From positions 12,235,252-12,299,251 of the forward strand of contig NW_024041262.1 in the NCBI RefSeq assembly GCF_014851395.1: DNA of 64,000 nucleotides, in the 5' to 3' direction. This document shows, one piece after another, positions 1-14,400 of the stretch. The DNA comes from Micropterus salmoides. Lineage: Eukaryota; Chordata; Actinopteri; Centrarchiformes; Centrarchidae. Each line of letters starts with the position of its first letter. Position 1 is the stretch's first letter. The position numbers and the translations under genes are program-made. A model generated the notes under the pieces. That model had not been told where the DNA came from and did not search any database. It saw nothing but the letters and a program-made list of their open reading frames with translations.

Positions 1-1172
1 CACTGTGCAGCCTGAGTGGTATAGGGAGCATTACTCATAGCTGGTGGAAATGTCAAACACGCTGGTATTGCTCTGAAAGGATACACAGGAAAGACTGTCA
101 TACTTTCTTTTTTTATCCTCCCATTCCTACTTGTGTCAATCCATCCCTCCATCCAACCTTGCTTTCGGCAACTGTAAAATCCACCTGCCAGTTTCTAGGG
201 CTGAGACTAGAGGAGGTGCAGGCGCCCAGCATGCAGCACTGAGAAGTCACAACAGTTGTCCAAATATCTGTCAGTCAGGAGAAGCTTTTCTAATTATAAC
301 TCACACACAATTACGCACCCATCCAAGCACATCCACACATATGTTTAGCAACTTCCTTGAAGGGCTATCTATCGGTTCCTAGTGGCCTTTCAATGTATCC
401 TTCCTATACAGGCTCCTGGGAGGAGAGTGTGACAGCTGGCTTTAGAATACCACTATGCACTGCTAAGCCTCCCCACAACAACAATGTACAAAATACTACT
501 GCTAAAAATATTCAAATGCAATTAATACAGTATAAAATCAATAAACTACTGTTTTTGTTAACTGTGAGTGTTCAGAGTGAAAATTATACAGTAAATTTCT
601 GTGATAGAAAAATGTTCCACTGACTTGCTAGACAAATACATTTTGTTGTAGCTGTTCTTTTTGCTGTGTGCATTTTTACTGCTTCATCAGTTGACAGATA
701 TGTTTAGACTGAGGGCAACATTCTGCATGCCTTGGTAACAAAGCACAAACCAATTATAAACAACAGTTCATAGCAGTCAACTGGGGGCATCCTACGCATC
801 TGGGTTGGAAGAAAGAAAAACAAAGGTGAGAAGGTGAAAAAGAGGGAGCAATAAAAAGAAAATGAAAGAATGGGAGAGAGACGACAAAGATTGTAAAAGA
901 AAGCCAAATAAATTTAAATTATGTATGCATGTGGAGCCAAGTTCTTGGCGTGATTATACAGAAACTTCTTGTTATCCTAAAAGATGACAAAAATTGGAAA
1001 AATGTTGTCAAAAATCATCACAAGGTGTGTCTGGGTTTATATAATGGTTTCACAAGCCAAAGAGTGCAAATAATTTACCAGGCAATTTTTGTAACAGAAG
1101 ACAAACAGTAATAAGCTCCATAAATATAGAACAAAAACGAATGCAAGGGTGATGTGGAGGAACAGTGTGTTA

Positions 1173-1198
1173 TTTCTTTCTTTCTTTCTTTCTTTCTT
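1173..1198 (+). repeat. (TTTC)n microsatellite
   Basis: About 6.5 perfect units. Confidence 0.95.
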
Positions 1199-1958
1199 GT
1201 CCTAATCAATTTTCCACTGGGGTGTTAAACAGAATTAATAGGGCTCTTAAAAACTCAGACACTTCTGAGGCAAAGAGAAAAGAGGGAAAGAAAACAGATG
1301 ACAAAGGAGAGCCGAAAGACAGATACATTACATAAATAGGAAAACAAATGGACAGAAAGACTGGATGGCTAACATGAAGACAGATGTTAGGCAAGTACAC
1401 CTGTACATTTACATGTGGGCAGATGTATGCAAAGAGTGAAAACTACAAGATGACTGAGAGAGGACATTTTAGTTGGCATCACACATGCATGTGCTGTGCT
1501 TTTTGATTTCACTGACCAATCAAAACGTGTCAACAACACCGGGTGATGAGAGAGTGACAGGGCGGGTCTTCTCTCGCTCTGTCTAACTGTCTACAGTTTT
1601 ACAATGTCATTATTTGTACAGGACTCCCCCTCCCAAGTCTTGTGGTCTGGGGACCAAAGGGACCAAAACATGGTTCATAAATCAACATAGCAGAGAGAGA
1701 CTTTGGATATTTACCCATAAATCACTGCGGCGGAGCCACCTACAATCAGACTAATAGGGCTGGAAGACGTGCTGTCATCTAAGCCATGATGTCACCAAGC
1801 CTGAGCCTGTGGGTGTTGATGTTGGTGGTGGGTCTCTGGTTCTGTGTGTGTATGGGGGATGCCTGCACACTCTAGCTATGGGCATATGTGTGTGTGTGCA
1901 GGGGGGTGTCTGGCTATGTGGTGGTAGGTCTACGGCTCTGCTTGTCTAAGTGTCTGTG

Positions 1959-1962
<4 letters not shown>

Positions 1963-2021
<59 letters not shown>
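1963..2021 (+). repeat. (GT)n microsatellite
   Basis: About 59 bp of uninterrupted GT, the longest pure run in the window. GT-rich DNA surrounds it (1840-2110). Confidence 0.98.
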
Positions 2022-2022
<1 letters not shown>

Positions 2023-4256
2023 TGTATGTGGGAGGCGGGATGTCTGTTTATATGGGTTTGCGTGTACTGGGGTGGCCAATGATGGTGTGTGTATTTGTCT
2101 GTCAGTATATACTTTCATCATGTCTCTGCATTTATGTACATGTTACATTGGTCTATACTCACTCACATATTAGACACATACACTGACATACAGATGTATA
2201 CGCACACACATTGGTCTCGTGGTTAGTGCTGGCTTACAATGGGTGTGGGATTCCATACAGAAAATCTAAATAAGTTGAGCGGTTAGCACGGGTCTGCCAC
2301 GTTTCCACACAATGGCGCTCATTGACATAAATAACTGGGGACTTTGTGAAATGGGACACCCATTAACTTCTCCTCCACAGATAATTGCCCATTAGATCTT
2401 GGAAGAGGACTGGATTGAGAAATAACTCAACTCTGACACTAAATGCAACTTGTAATAATAAAAAAGTCACATTGTGAAAGGGGCCTGGAATCCGTTAAGA
2501 TGGGTTGGCTTTTCGTGCTATCATCCAGCCAAGCACTTGGATTATCAACAAAGAAAACTGTGGCTTGTTGTAGGAGCTCTGCAGTCTTTGCTTTTCTCAA
2601 ACTGCGCTTTGAACATGGAAAAGATGATGACAACAAGGAGAAAAAGAAGACAAAGAAGAGAACTGCAAATTAGAAAATAAGACTAAAGAAAATGAAAAAT
2701 GTTGCAGAACAAACAGAAGCATAATAGTTAAAAAAGTGGATTGGTTAAGGAATCAAAGAAAATTAAGACTTAAAAATACAAGTTCCAAGCAAGTAAATGT
2801 GGGTAATGATGATGACGCCTGCAATGCACTCATGACGCACAAAATTTACTTATAGACACCGGTAACAACACCCTTCACCTTTGATGAATCAGAACACACT
2901 GGATTTGTTGTCAGCCCCGCAGATTCTCTGTAAATTGATGTGCCCATGTCAGCACTTCACTTCCACTTACCGTCACCCACCTCACTCTGTGCGCATGTTC
3001 CCCTTTGTCTGTGTCACAGCAGCATGAGGAAATGACAAATGATCCAGACTAATATGACTCATTCATAAAATCAAATGCCTCCTGCCTACAGTGTGTCTTT
3101 CAGAACGTACCACACACAGTACTATAAACACTCACAGCAACAGGGTGAGTCAAGTTTTATGTAAAATATGATGACGATAAAGATCAGCATATGACTATAC
3201 AGATCAGTTCTGGGGTTTTAAGAATAAATCTACAGGCAGTGACACATCAGTGAGGAGGCAGACCTTGCCTGCACGCATTTTCTGTCAAATTCTACATGAT
3301 CCCAATGAGAATATAGCTGAAAGTCAAGATTTGGTGGTCAGTGATGTCTGCCTTTGTCATGCTTTCATGCGTTCAAAATCCTCCCATTTACCCAGTAACA
3401 CACACATGCTGTTTTGTTGCTCACAGATTATCAGACATATAGTACATATGCATGCACACATGTACACACACATATTCTCTCCACCTACACATGCCTTTCC
3501 CTCATTAGTTTTAAATGGCCCATCCAGACGTTACCGTGGCCCCTGCTTTTAATCATTGAAGAGAGCTCAGCTCAGCGCTGGCTTTGTCCTCTTTGATGTC
3601 CCTAGTCAGTCCGCCAGCCAACCAGCAAGCCAATGTCTTTCCTCCCTTCCCTTTTTGCTACTGCAAACAGCTACCCATTCTGCCACACTTTGCAAAGCTC
3701 TTTTCAGATTGACTCATACATCTATCAAAATACTGTAAGTGTTCAGATCTCTGCTTAATTGCTGGGAGTTAAGTGCATTGAAGGAAAGGACAGCAACAGT
3801 CACATAAAATGATGTGTGGCTAACAACAGTGAGAGACCAGAAACAAGACTGTAACAGTGTGTGCAACTACAATACTGGTATATAAGAGAGGCTTCACTAA
3901 CATGCAGGTGTAATAGAAAATGTGTAGACCGTAGCCCAACTTAAGTTGCCAAAGTATGAATTATGATTCAAATTAAGCCATGGTGCTTTTTTCTAGTACT
4001 GTCTAATGTTAATGTGTTGATGCAGAGGGACAGCCCAATAGCAAGGATGTACTGCATGAGTTAGAGAGTAATAAAAGAAATCTCCCATCGGCTTCTCATT
4101 TACCAACGCTGGCCTCTCATTTAAGATGACTGGCTTTTCAGTTGCTAGATAAGTTGCCTCTCAGCAGTCTTATTTTTAGAACTTCTATTATGCAATAATA
4201 TTATTAAACTATACGCATTGACTGAGACTCAGAATCAGTACAGTTATCATCCAACA

Positions 4257-4532
4257 CAGTGGTTCTCAAACTTTTTCTGTCACGCCCCTCTTCAGAAGCC
4301 AAAAGAAGTTCATACCGCCGCACTCCAGCAAAAGTGGATTTCATTTTGATCAATTTCTAATAATACAGGCGAGTGAAATAAACAAAGTTCAGGTTAGCAA
4401 AATAGCCGTGCTAGCATCAAAGGACCTTATGTTTGTTCATGTCACCACAAGAATCATATTCATGCAACTTTAGGAACGCTCAACATCCACGACCCCCCTG
4501 AAGTGGCTCTACGCCAGCCCCCAGGGGGGCCA
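4257..4532. mobile_element. hAT-like non-autonomous element (Charlie-type end)
   Basis: Starts with CAGTGGTTCTCAAACTTTTT, a hallmark end of hAT-type elements. It continues with CACGCCCC and ends near CCAGCCCCCAGGGGGGCC, where the matching inverted end is degraded. No transposase is present. Confidence 0.6.
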
Positions 4533-5272
4533 ATCTAACAACAGGAGATATCATAGAAGAGAGATTAAGAGGTCAAATATTTATCGCTCTGGGATTTTCT
4601 GAACCAGTCATGCTATTTATAGCTATTAAACTGTGTTGGAATTATACAATTAACCAGACAGATAGAATTGTATGATGGTCTGTTTGAAATATTTAAAATA
4701 CTGTTCTTTCTTTTGATAACTACCAGCACATTTTTGGGAGGTACAAGGCCTAGTGATTTTTCAGTGATATCATGGTCATAGAACCAATTCCAAAAAGCCT
4801 TTCTATCGAGATAGCTACGGGATGGGAATGGCATCCTGGTAACCATCTCACTGGCGCAAAAGGTTCATAGAAATCTACTTGGGATTTAGTTTCCTCTAGA
4901 TGCTGAGAGTATTGTACTTGAACATGCAACCTGCCATCATAAGCTTTGATTTCAGCAGGCTATCTCAGATATGAGCTTCTTCTATGAAACTATGGAGGTA
5001 TCTAACAGGTGCGCCAGCCATGGCTTGCAAAAATGTGCTGCTATTCTTGAATACGTGTGTTTGAGGTTCACTGCAACCGCAAAAAGGCCATTTTCTCTGC
5101 TATGACTGACAACAACAAACTCATATCACTCATATTTTATCAGAATCAGTGTTTCTGATAAAATATGGCAATGTTGTTGTACTGTATAGCACTTGTATAA
5201 GCTTCCATAAAATAAATATCAGTCTATATAATGTCCTTGTGAGTATGGCAAAACCACCAGTGAGGGGGAGTT

Positions 5273-5292
5273 TGTGTGTGTGTGTGTGTGTG
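5273..5292 (+). repeat. (GT)n microsatellite
   Basis: Ten GT units. Confidence 0.95.
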
Positions 5293-6050
5293 CTCTCTAC
5301 ATAATAGCAGAGTGTTGGGCCATTTGTCCAACGATTAAAAAGAAATGTTAAGAAGAAAAATAAGCCTTTGATATGAATGACATCATCACAGCCTGCCTGT
5401 TTTGGATTTCTGACTGGGGGCCTAAACACACACTGTTAGCAAGGCTAGCACTTCATTGCGGTGGATATCTGGACTCATGCCTCTATTCATTACCTCGTAA
5501 TAAAGAGGAACAACTGGAGACTAATGGGAAATTACAGTCAAAATGGTCTGAAAATAAGTAACAATTCATTTCAATTTAGCTTCATGTCATCACCACATTT
5601 ACTTCATTCCTCAAGTTCACATAGAAAGAGAAAATATTATTTCTAAAACACCTTCATAATGTTTGACCTGTCTTTTCAAATCAGGTGTTTCAAAGTATAT
5701 GGTGGAGGGGCAGGGTTAAAACAGCAGGTACATTGGTATATTCACCGTGATACTACTGGGTGGTACTGTGTTGTACCAGAGAGAGTGTGTGTGCTCTCCT
5801 GATCCCAAAGTGATTTATTTCATTTTAATACAGCATGTTTGCTTTGGAGCATGATATGTATTTGGTCATGAGACATTAATAGAGTAGAAAACATGTTGAA
5901 AAATGAGCTCACTGACGTGTGTGTTTGAGTACTGTATGTGCTCGAGTATGTGTGCCTGTGTGTGTGTGTACTGCAAGAGTCTTGAGGCCCATGCTGTCAC
6001 TCAGCCCAGCTCACAGGGTGGTCCAAACACTGGGCCCTCTTTACTCGGTG

Positions 6051-6113
6051 ACACACACACACACACACACGCACGCACGCACACATGCACGCACGCACGC
6101 AAACAAACAAACA
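6051..6113 (+). repeat. Compound (AC)n(GCAC)n(AAAC)n microsatellite
   Basis: Ten AC units grade into GCAC and then AAAC units. Confidence 0.95.
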
Positions 6114-9100
6114 CTCACTGGTGTACATGTAATGACATACATAACAAAGTATACATAAATATATGGCCATATATATGACCATAATGAAGCAATCAAACAA
6201 CCTCAGCGCTTCCCCTCTTCCTGTCCCAAACCGTACACCTAAATATACTGCCACAGACTCCATTACATAGCAACAAAAATGGAGTCCAGAGGAAAGGAAC
6301 AGTGCTACAGAGCAACCCTTTCATGCTGCACGTTTGGTGTAGCAAAAGGTTTCACTGGAAGCATGCTGAGTTTGATAGCAGGTGGTATTAGCCAGTAAGT
6401 GACAGTGTCATTTGGCAGTTTTTTGCTAAGTGTACAAAGGGGAAGTTTGCTGGGCTGTCCTGCCAGAATTTCATTATGTTAATTTAAAATCCACACCAAC
6501 ACTGCCCCTTAAAAGTAGCATGGCCTCTAGATAAAGCTTCTTAATGTTAAAGGAAACGTCTAAGTTCTCAAAACCTTGGTCCCCAACTTTCCAAAACCCA
6601 CTTAACACTTACGCTAAGGTTGTTTTAGTTTGTCAGTAAATTGGATCAGAGTGACATTGATTTTGGCCTGCCTATGCTAAGCTGGGCAAGCAATAAAGCT
6701 GCAGCCCCTGCAGCCAGATATTTAACATTTGATTATCCAGCAATTTGATTGGTGTAAAGTCTGAATATCAAAGATGACAGCATTTCTTTTGTAAAAAGCA
6801 AACAGCCATGTCAGCTTAAAATCTAAATATTGACCTCATTTAGCCCCACAACTCACCAGTACAAAGACACACAGCACTGTGATTTCCCTAACAGGAGAGA
6901 ATCAGTGCACATACACAAAAATAATCAGAAGGGAAGGGACGAAGAAAAAGGGTCTATTTGAGCATGTGTGTATAATTGCAGCAAAGGAACATGGAACATG
7001 GAAGTTGTACCAAAGGAATGTGACAAAAGTTGATGGTGTGGTGTTTGTTGACATGTCAAGAACTGAACCTTTCTGTAAGCCATTCCCACTCAGAAAAAAA
7101 CGAATAGATTACAGTATATACTTTGTAGCAACAAAGAGATAGTTTAAAAGAAGTTCAGACATAAGAAAAGTATGTTCCTTTCATGAGTACCAGACCATGG
7201 CTTGATTTTCCATATCTGTTCCTCCAAAAGACAACAAGCCACGAAGTGAGCTCACAAGTGATTTATTTGGGCTATTAGCACTGATGTATCTGGATTAGCT
7301 CCACTTTCGTCTTCCAGGTGAGGGGGAAATGAGTCGTTAATATTTGTGCTACGCTACAGTTCTCAGCTTGCACAGCAGGAAGCACAAGGCTCCGTCCCCT
7401 TCCCGCTATTAGACAGTCACTGAACAAATACAGCAAATGAGCCCCGCTTCCCCCACGAAATGCTAATAAGCCATAATTGCCTGTAATCTGAATACATTTG
7501 TCCTAAGCTGCTGCTTTTGTGTGCAATCATGTTAGAGCTTGAGGACTAAAATGCGAAGGTAAGAAAGGTGTATGACTCTCTGGGAGCCAACAGGGGACTG
7601 ATTTTGCCTTAGCTCAGGAATAGCATATGTTAGAATACACAAAACAGTCACAATGTACATAGAATTTCAGCATACGTTTATGTTGCTGAATTAGATTCTC
7701 ATGAGCATTAGTGGGCTCCTGTCACATTTGAGAAAGTGTTTTAGACCACTGCTACTTCAATTCAATTCTAGTGCAATGATAAGCCTCAATACGCATGGGC
7801 GTTCTAGATAATCTGAGACTGAAGGTGGCTGTTGGTTAAGAGCAGAGCCACTGGCAGTGACGTGATAGGATCAGGATCATCATGTAATCCTCTTAATATT
7901 ACCCATGACAACTTCCTGCTTTTTTACTGGCATTTATTTCTGTTTGTTTTGCATGTTTTGCTGAGCGTGTTCCCCTCACCGGCATGTAAGTCTGGAAGTT
8001 GGCCTTCTTTCTGTCACTGTTTTTCAGTTCTCTTCTCTTTTATTTCCTCAGGGTACCCATTTCTTTCTATGTAGAGTTGGAGGCGCCATTGTGTGCTTGC
8101 GGCTTGTTTACGAGGAACACTGATTCACCCAGTGAGGTTTGGCTTGCTCGTACAGCGAGGGGGAGAAATATGAATGAATTTGCAACACCCCGACCCTCCA
8201 CTTCCACCCTCTATTCCCAAATGCTCCCATCATCCTCTCTACATGCTCATCAGCAACCTCCAGTCACGCTTTTCCATTGGTGTGTGTGTGTGTCAGTGAG
8301 AGGGTATTTGTGTAAAGCCAGAGGGCGGCCAACACTAGCCAGAGGCTCATTTTTGTGGCCGGGCCAGTGTGTATCCCGACGGCTTGCAGGCGTCTCGGGG
8401 GCCAGCTCCTCCTTCCAGCTCCATTCCCTCACCCTAGGGCCTCTCCAGATAATCTTTGCAACCAGCCATTGCTTAGTCATTTCAAGATCCTCCAGGACAA
8501 AAAAACATCGGTTAGTTTCAAGCATTTATTAAAAATGACAGGCTGTGTTTGTGAGACCTGTCGGGGAGAGGAAGATCGGGGGGTGGGGGGGAGGTGGGGG
8601 TGAATATGTATCCAAAACTGGAAAGAACATTAAGAGTGGGTTTCATGGCTGGGTTGGTGATGGGAAGTCTTGGACTAACTTGTAATGGTATCTCTCCAAA
8701 AATGTCAAGATTAAAAATGCCTGCCTGCCTTCCTCCCTGGCTGCTGATGGCCATGTTCTCTATCTCTTGTGAGCAAAGCCTGTGGTTGCCATAGGGACCC
8801 GCAATATTGCCTATTCTGGTACATTGGTTTATTATTAAAAGAGTAAACTAGGTGGAATTCTCAAAGTCCAACATGCTGAACTGAGGACAGAAATCTATAT
8901 TTATCAGGGAAGAAAACATTTAAAACTATGGGGCACACGTTGAAATATTGGAAATACAGAAACTGTATTGGTTATTAATATCCATGTGTCATTAGGAACG
9001 GCAGGCAGGAGTTGAATTGTTTTGTGTCATTAATGAGCTCCTGAATTGGAGAGTCTTTTTGATAGCCTCTTTCAGGCATGAGGAGCTGAGCTCCAGCTTT

Positions 9101-10587
9101 TGGCACACCTCAATAGGTCTCATGGCAAACATATAAAACGGCACATGGTTTTCAGAAAGTTCACAAGTTCAGGACATCAGTGAAGGAAGGGGGTGGTATT
9201 TGATTTCTAGCTGACACAAGAGGAAAAAGTTGGGGGCTGATGAGAGAGAGCAAGAGGGAGAGAGAGACAGGACATGGAGACAGCAGCATCCTCTGCTTCA
9301 CACTTCATCTTTCCCACGGTATTTGGTTTGTTTACAAGCAGGAGTCAGTGACAGGTTCATTCCTTGTATCCTGGCTCCAACAAGCGCCTGGTAGGAGGCA
9401 GCCAGGCTGGACTCTGAGGTCTTCCTGCCGCTCAATGCCCCACACAGGCCAGCATGACCAACAGCCTGGGATTTCCATGTCATAACACCCCTCCCCAACC
9501 CCCCATTGACGCCAAGGCTTTCGGCTTCCTCTTTGCTGTCTCATTCTCCAGCCCCCCCTTCCTTTCCCTTTTTGCTATGTCTTCATCTCTCCAGGGGGCT
9601 ACAGTATCCGTGAAACAGTGTGACCCACACTGGAGGAGACGGGACTCTCCAACTCTCCGTTTCGTCTAATCGTTTCTCCAGTTTGTGCTGTTTTGGTGTC
9701 GGTGTCCGGATGCTGATACCCAAGACAGCAAACCTGACCCCTGCTGACTCCACACTGCCTCACACTCCCCAGAAACATACCCCCACCTCACAGTCAGCCT
9801 CAAATCCCATCAACCCTCTCCCTCCCAAGCCTGGTGTCCCCCACCCCATTCCCTTCACAACCTTTTTTGCCACCTGCAGGCCTCTAATTTACAGTGTTTG
9901 TGCGTACTGAGATATCCGTGAACGGCTGGCTATTCTGGGCATGTGGAACATCAATGCCGGGTCGAATCCATGCACCCTACTACCATACCACACTCACCAT
10001 CCTCTGCAGAAGCATTCATACAGGCTGGCTCAGGTGTCTTGCCCAGTAGCAGCCACAGAGTCTGGAGAACATTTTGCTTTGTCACAAAAGGCTAGAGAAG
10101 TGATACCAGGAGCTTTGGGAGTACTAGTGGTAAGAAAGGGTGACCCAGGCGTGGCCTAGATTGATATGTTTCAGGGAAGCAAGAAAGCATCTTATTCCAA
10201 ATTAATTTCCAGAAAGTACACCAAACGATCACGATCCCTCTTAATCTCAAAAGAGAAAATGTTCAGTTATAGCTGTTCATTTAAATACAAAGCATATGAG
10301 TGTTTTTCATGATCGTAAGTATGTGAGACTGCACGAGTGATTTAGACTGTGTCAGTATTGCTACCCTGCAAAAAGCAGAGACTGAGAGCAAAACAAAGAA
10401 GCAAGAGAAAGAGATAGTAACAGGCTGATTCTGTGTTCCCCATAACATGCCTTTCCATCCCAGGCATTTGAAAGAAGAAATACCACAGCCTCTGCAGCGC
10501 TACAGCTCTTGTAAATAATCCGAGTCTGGGCGCCACCTCAGAATCCCCAGCCTGGTCCCTGGCCTGGTGGATGCCATGTCAGTTCAG

Positions 10588-10660
10588 GGAGGGGGGGTTA
10601 AGAGAGGAAAGAGTGAGGCGAGGAAAGGGAGGAGAGAAGAGGGGAGGAGGGAAAGGGGCA
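10588..10660 (+). repeat. Purine-rich tract
   Basis: About 70 bp of nearly pure G/A (GGGAGGGGGGGTTAAGAGAG onward). Confidence 0.85.
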
Positions 10661-11253
10661 TCCAAGCCTGCTCTTGCATCATCACTTGCAGAGTATGCAC
10701 TTACTGCTTAGTGCCAGGGTGAGTGGGGTACATGCGTAAAGGTCGAGGTAAAGAGGAATTGAATAAGTACTTCTCTCTTTTTTTTTCTGTCCCACCACCA
10801 CACATCAGCTCTTGCAGAGTGAATTAACATAGTTCCCAACTGTACAATATATCTTGATCTTGTTTATTTCCCATGCAGCTCTTTGGACATACATGTTTGT
10901 TGAGTCCGTGTTTCACAGCATGTTGTTGAAGTGGCGTGCATGTGGGCAAATTCCTGTCTACTGCATGCGTTTTTTTGCATGGTAAAGATACAAATGTTTC
11001 AATGCAAGAAATTTCACTTCACTTAATGTGTTCTCTCATTTTAATGTTTGGAGCAAATGAAAGAATTGCAAGACGTTGACTGTAATAGCTGGGAGTTTTT
11101 CCCATTACATGAGATGCAACCGCTTTCATTTATTCATGTCTGGTCCATGACTTCCAAAACAAGGAATGTTTATGGGCGAGACAAAGGTCTAGCCGACTAT
11201 GACTATGGAAAACAGGTCCTGGCTTAAACAGGCTTGGCACAATGGAAAGAAAT

Positions 11254-11278
11254 AGAGAGAGAGAGAGAGAGAGAGAGA
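11254..11278 (+). repeat. (AG)n microsatellite
   Basis: About 12 perfect AG units. Confidence 0.95.
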
Positions 11279-11420
11279 TACATACTACTATACTACTGTA
11301 TAGTACAAAAACAAAACTCCTGCTCTTAGACTTCAATTTAAAAGTGTACAGAACACTTGACCTTAGTGACACAAGCTCTTGTTCTGTGATGGGAACACAA
11401 TGTGGAACTCTGTGACAGGA

Positions 11421-11471
11421 CACACACACACAAACACACACACACGCACACACACACACACACACACACAC
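11421..11471 (+). repeat. (CA)n microsatellite
   Basis: CA run with single AAAC and GCAC interruptions. Confidence 0.95.
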
Positions 11472-14400
11472 CTACATGTCCTCATCAAATGCAGCTTTTG
11501 GAATGAGACTGCAATGACAACTGTGCATAAGTGCTCTGCATTCCACAGGGCATGCAGCAGCAATCAAAAAGGCCAGACAAATACAGTACATAATACAGGG
11601 GGGCTAAATGAGCACCAGGCTGCAAAGGCAGGGGAAGCTAAACTTGACCTGCCCCTTGGCCCCAACACGAACACAGCTCCCAGGCCTCCCGATTTCCACC
11701 ACGTGTGCAGGGGCCAAATCTCTTCTCTTCTCAAATTCCCCAAAACTGATAAACTGCGTAGTATGTAACATGTACTTGCATCCGTTTCTACTATGTATTT
11801 ATAGCAGCATTGCAAAGATGTCAGCCCTTATAATCTGTTGACTGTAATAACGGCCAAATAGGTGAATTTCATGGACAGGAAAGCAAAACAGATGTGGATA
11901 AATATAGTTGCTTATCTAATTTCTTTAAAATAAAGTTAAAAAAACATGTCTCGGAAGGAAATTATGAAAAAAACTGGCCTCAGTAACTTTAGGCCCATAT
12001 AAAGGTCAATTGAGCAAGTCGTTTGGGTGCATCTCTTGAGATACATTTATAATAGTACCTAATTATTTTCCCAAATGAATTTACAGACATCACATTAAAT
12101 ACATACATACAAACTTTTTAAGCTCATAGTCAAGCTAGGAATTGGAGTTTGGGTTGCAGGGTGGTAGTGAGAAGGAAAACTGGTAGAAGTGGTAACTCAG
12201 GTACATTGTTTGGTCCTATTTGGAAACGGAGTAAATTACACAGCATAGCTACTCTGCAAAAATGATGTATATTGAGATATCTTATCTTAATAGCATATGT
12301 GCAAAAATGTGCATGTTTAATAAAAAGCTGAAAATGTCACATCATAATAGATAAATTGCAACTTCCTCTCTGTTTAATGTCTCGCTGGCTTGACATCGAA
12401 GCCACAGAGGAAACCAAAAGGTTTCTTGCACACAGATAGCTGGAAATGAGAATTTGCTATAGGCAGCTGGCCCCAATAACTCAGGGCCCTAACATCCAGG
12501 TCTCCTGCTTGGCTCATGGGCAGGATAGCAGGTGAAAGACCCAGATGGTTGGCACTGCCACTGTCACCTGCACTGCATCCAGCTTCTCAAATTCCATATT
12601 GGGCAAGAGGTAGACACACCAACAATTATCCATTCATACAGGCATGGTACTGGCACTTCTTTGGCAGCACAGACATGAATGGATAGAGAAAACTGAAGAG
12701 AGTTCCGTCTTATGGCAGCTACCAAGGATAAGTAGGTTAATTTGATGAATGTAATCAGCTTAGATTATCTCTTTTTACATATCCAGGAATTCCTGTTAAC
12801 TGTAAAATTCTCAGGCCCTCCTTATTACATGAGTGAAAGCTGGTGAGTGGTTTACTTGTATGTGATTGGATGCTGAATTTTAAAGTGTGCATTATTTGAT
12901 TGTTTGCTTTTAATTTGTGTGCCATTACAATACAGCAGTCAGTAGCTGTGGCAAGCTGTGCCTGGTCACAGCAGTTTGTCAGCCTCTAGTGGTTACCTGT
13001 AGAACTCTCAGCTCTCTACAACAGTAACATCCAAAAGCATACCATTTCTACTGGTGGAGCTGCAACACTACTACTGACACAATTGACATCTTTCAGCTGA
13101 ATAGAACTGCATCGGAAATGGGTAGTCAATGACAAGGAGGCAAAGCCGAGTGATTCTGAATGCTTTAATTCAAGCTCTGCAGCCCAGAAGGCTTTCTATT
13201 AAGCTAATTATTTAACACAGTTGTTTAACTCATTTAAGTGCATTTCAAGTGTAAGTCAATAACAATGTGGTACCTGATAACCAGGACAGGGAACTCAGGG
13301 CCTTTCTTTCTTCCCAGCTACTTCTACAAGTGAAAATGTGTCATTGATTAACTCAATGCTCACCGAGGTACATGAAACTTGAGTCATGCATGATGAAAGG
13401 CTGAAACGGAGAGATGCTGTTGCCTTTCACATTGTTTCATACATCAACTTCCATTCATTAAGCCATTCATCTTTCACACTCATCCCTCCTTCTGTTTCAT
13501 ACTTCTGTGTCACTGTCCCCAGTGGGTTTGTGTCTCAAAGTCCCATCTGTCAGCACCATCCAGGGGGGTAACAGAGCGGATGAGGCCCAGGGGAAAGACA
13601 TCAAACGTGGGATGCTGGCCTTGGTTCTTCCCCATCCCATCTCTATTTGAGTTGCTGGCCCCTCCCTCTGTCTGCGCATGATTCGGAGGTGGCTGTCAGA
13701 GAAAAAAGGCCCTACACCAATGACAAATGACAGTCTCAGAATAAACACACAAGTTTGGGGGTTGGGGGGAGAGAAAGAGCTGAATCACTCTTTCATCATC
13801 CATCAGCCTCTGTTGGTCTTCTCATTAACCTCTGGTCTCCGCCCCTCACTCTCTTCTGGTGCCTGTCACTCACTTTCTTTCTTTTCACTCATTCTCCCAG
13901 TTCTCCCAGTAAAGATATGAAGTCATTTGTCCTTTTGCAATAAGATTAATGGAAGTCTGTTTTTCCCAGTTCACTTTTTACTTTAATCACAAACTTTTAA
14001 GGTCACTGGATGCTTGATCACACACTTGTGAGACTAAGGTAAAAAAAAATGTGTCTTGTGGCTCTCCTGAGCTGCAAGTTAAACTGCATGCATGTTAATG
14101 CTGGAGACATGGATACCACCAGCAGTGCAAATTGCGAGTGCATACCTAAAGTACGCCGACTCATTCTCTACTCTAGCTCTCAGCACCAGCTAAAACCTGC
14201 AGCCAACATGCCGAGCCCCCCTGATCCCAGTGCCGGCTCAACCAAACACACACATGACAGATGCCTACTCTGCTGCAGCGCAGGCATTCAGAGCATCTCC
14301 TCCGCCACCAAAGGCATATTCCTTTTATAACCAGCAGGGATTAGGGCCCATTGGAGGAAGCTAGCATGTGCGCTGGCCTTAGGTGGCTTGCAGATAAAAA

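Noticed and set aside
1930..2186. ORFs of 63-78 codons encoding poly-(Cys-Val) or poly-(His-Thr)
   Set aside because: They are readings of the (GT)n microsatellite. The same applies to ORFs over the other CA/GT tracts.
2212..2290. tRNA-like GGTCTCGTGGTTAGTGCTGG
   Set aside because: Cannot be folded into a complete cloverleaf. The B-box-like part is poor, and no SINE body follows.
2439..2680. Overlapping ORFs on both strands
   Set aside because: Neither has family features. The plus frame ends in Lys/Arg-rich sequence from AAG-rich DNA.
7999..8532. 177-codon plus-strand ORF
   Set aside because: No recognisable domain; low-complexity Ser/Pro/Leu-rich translation, overlapped by ORFs on both strands, with no splice or start context.
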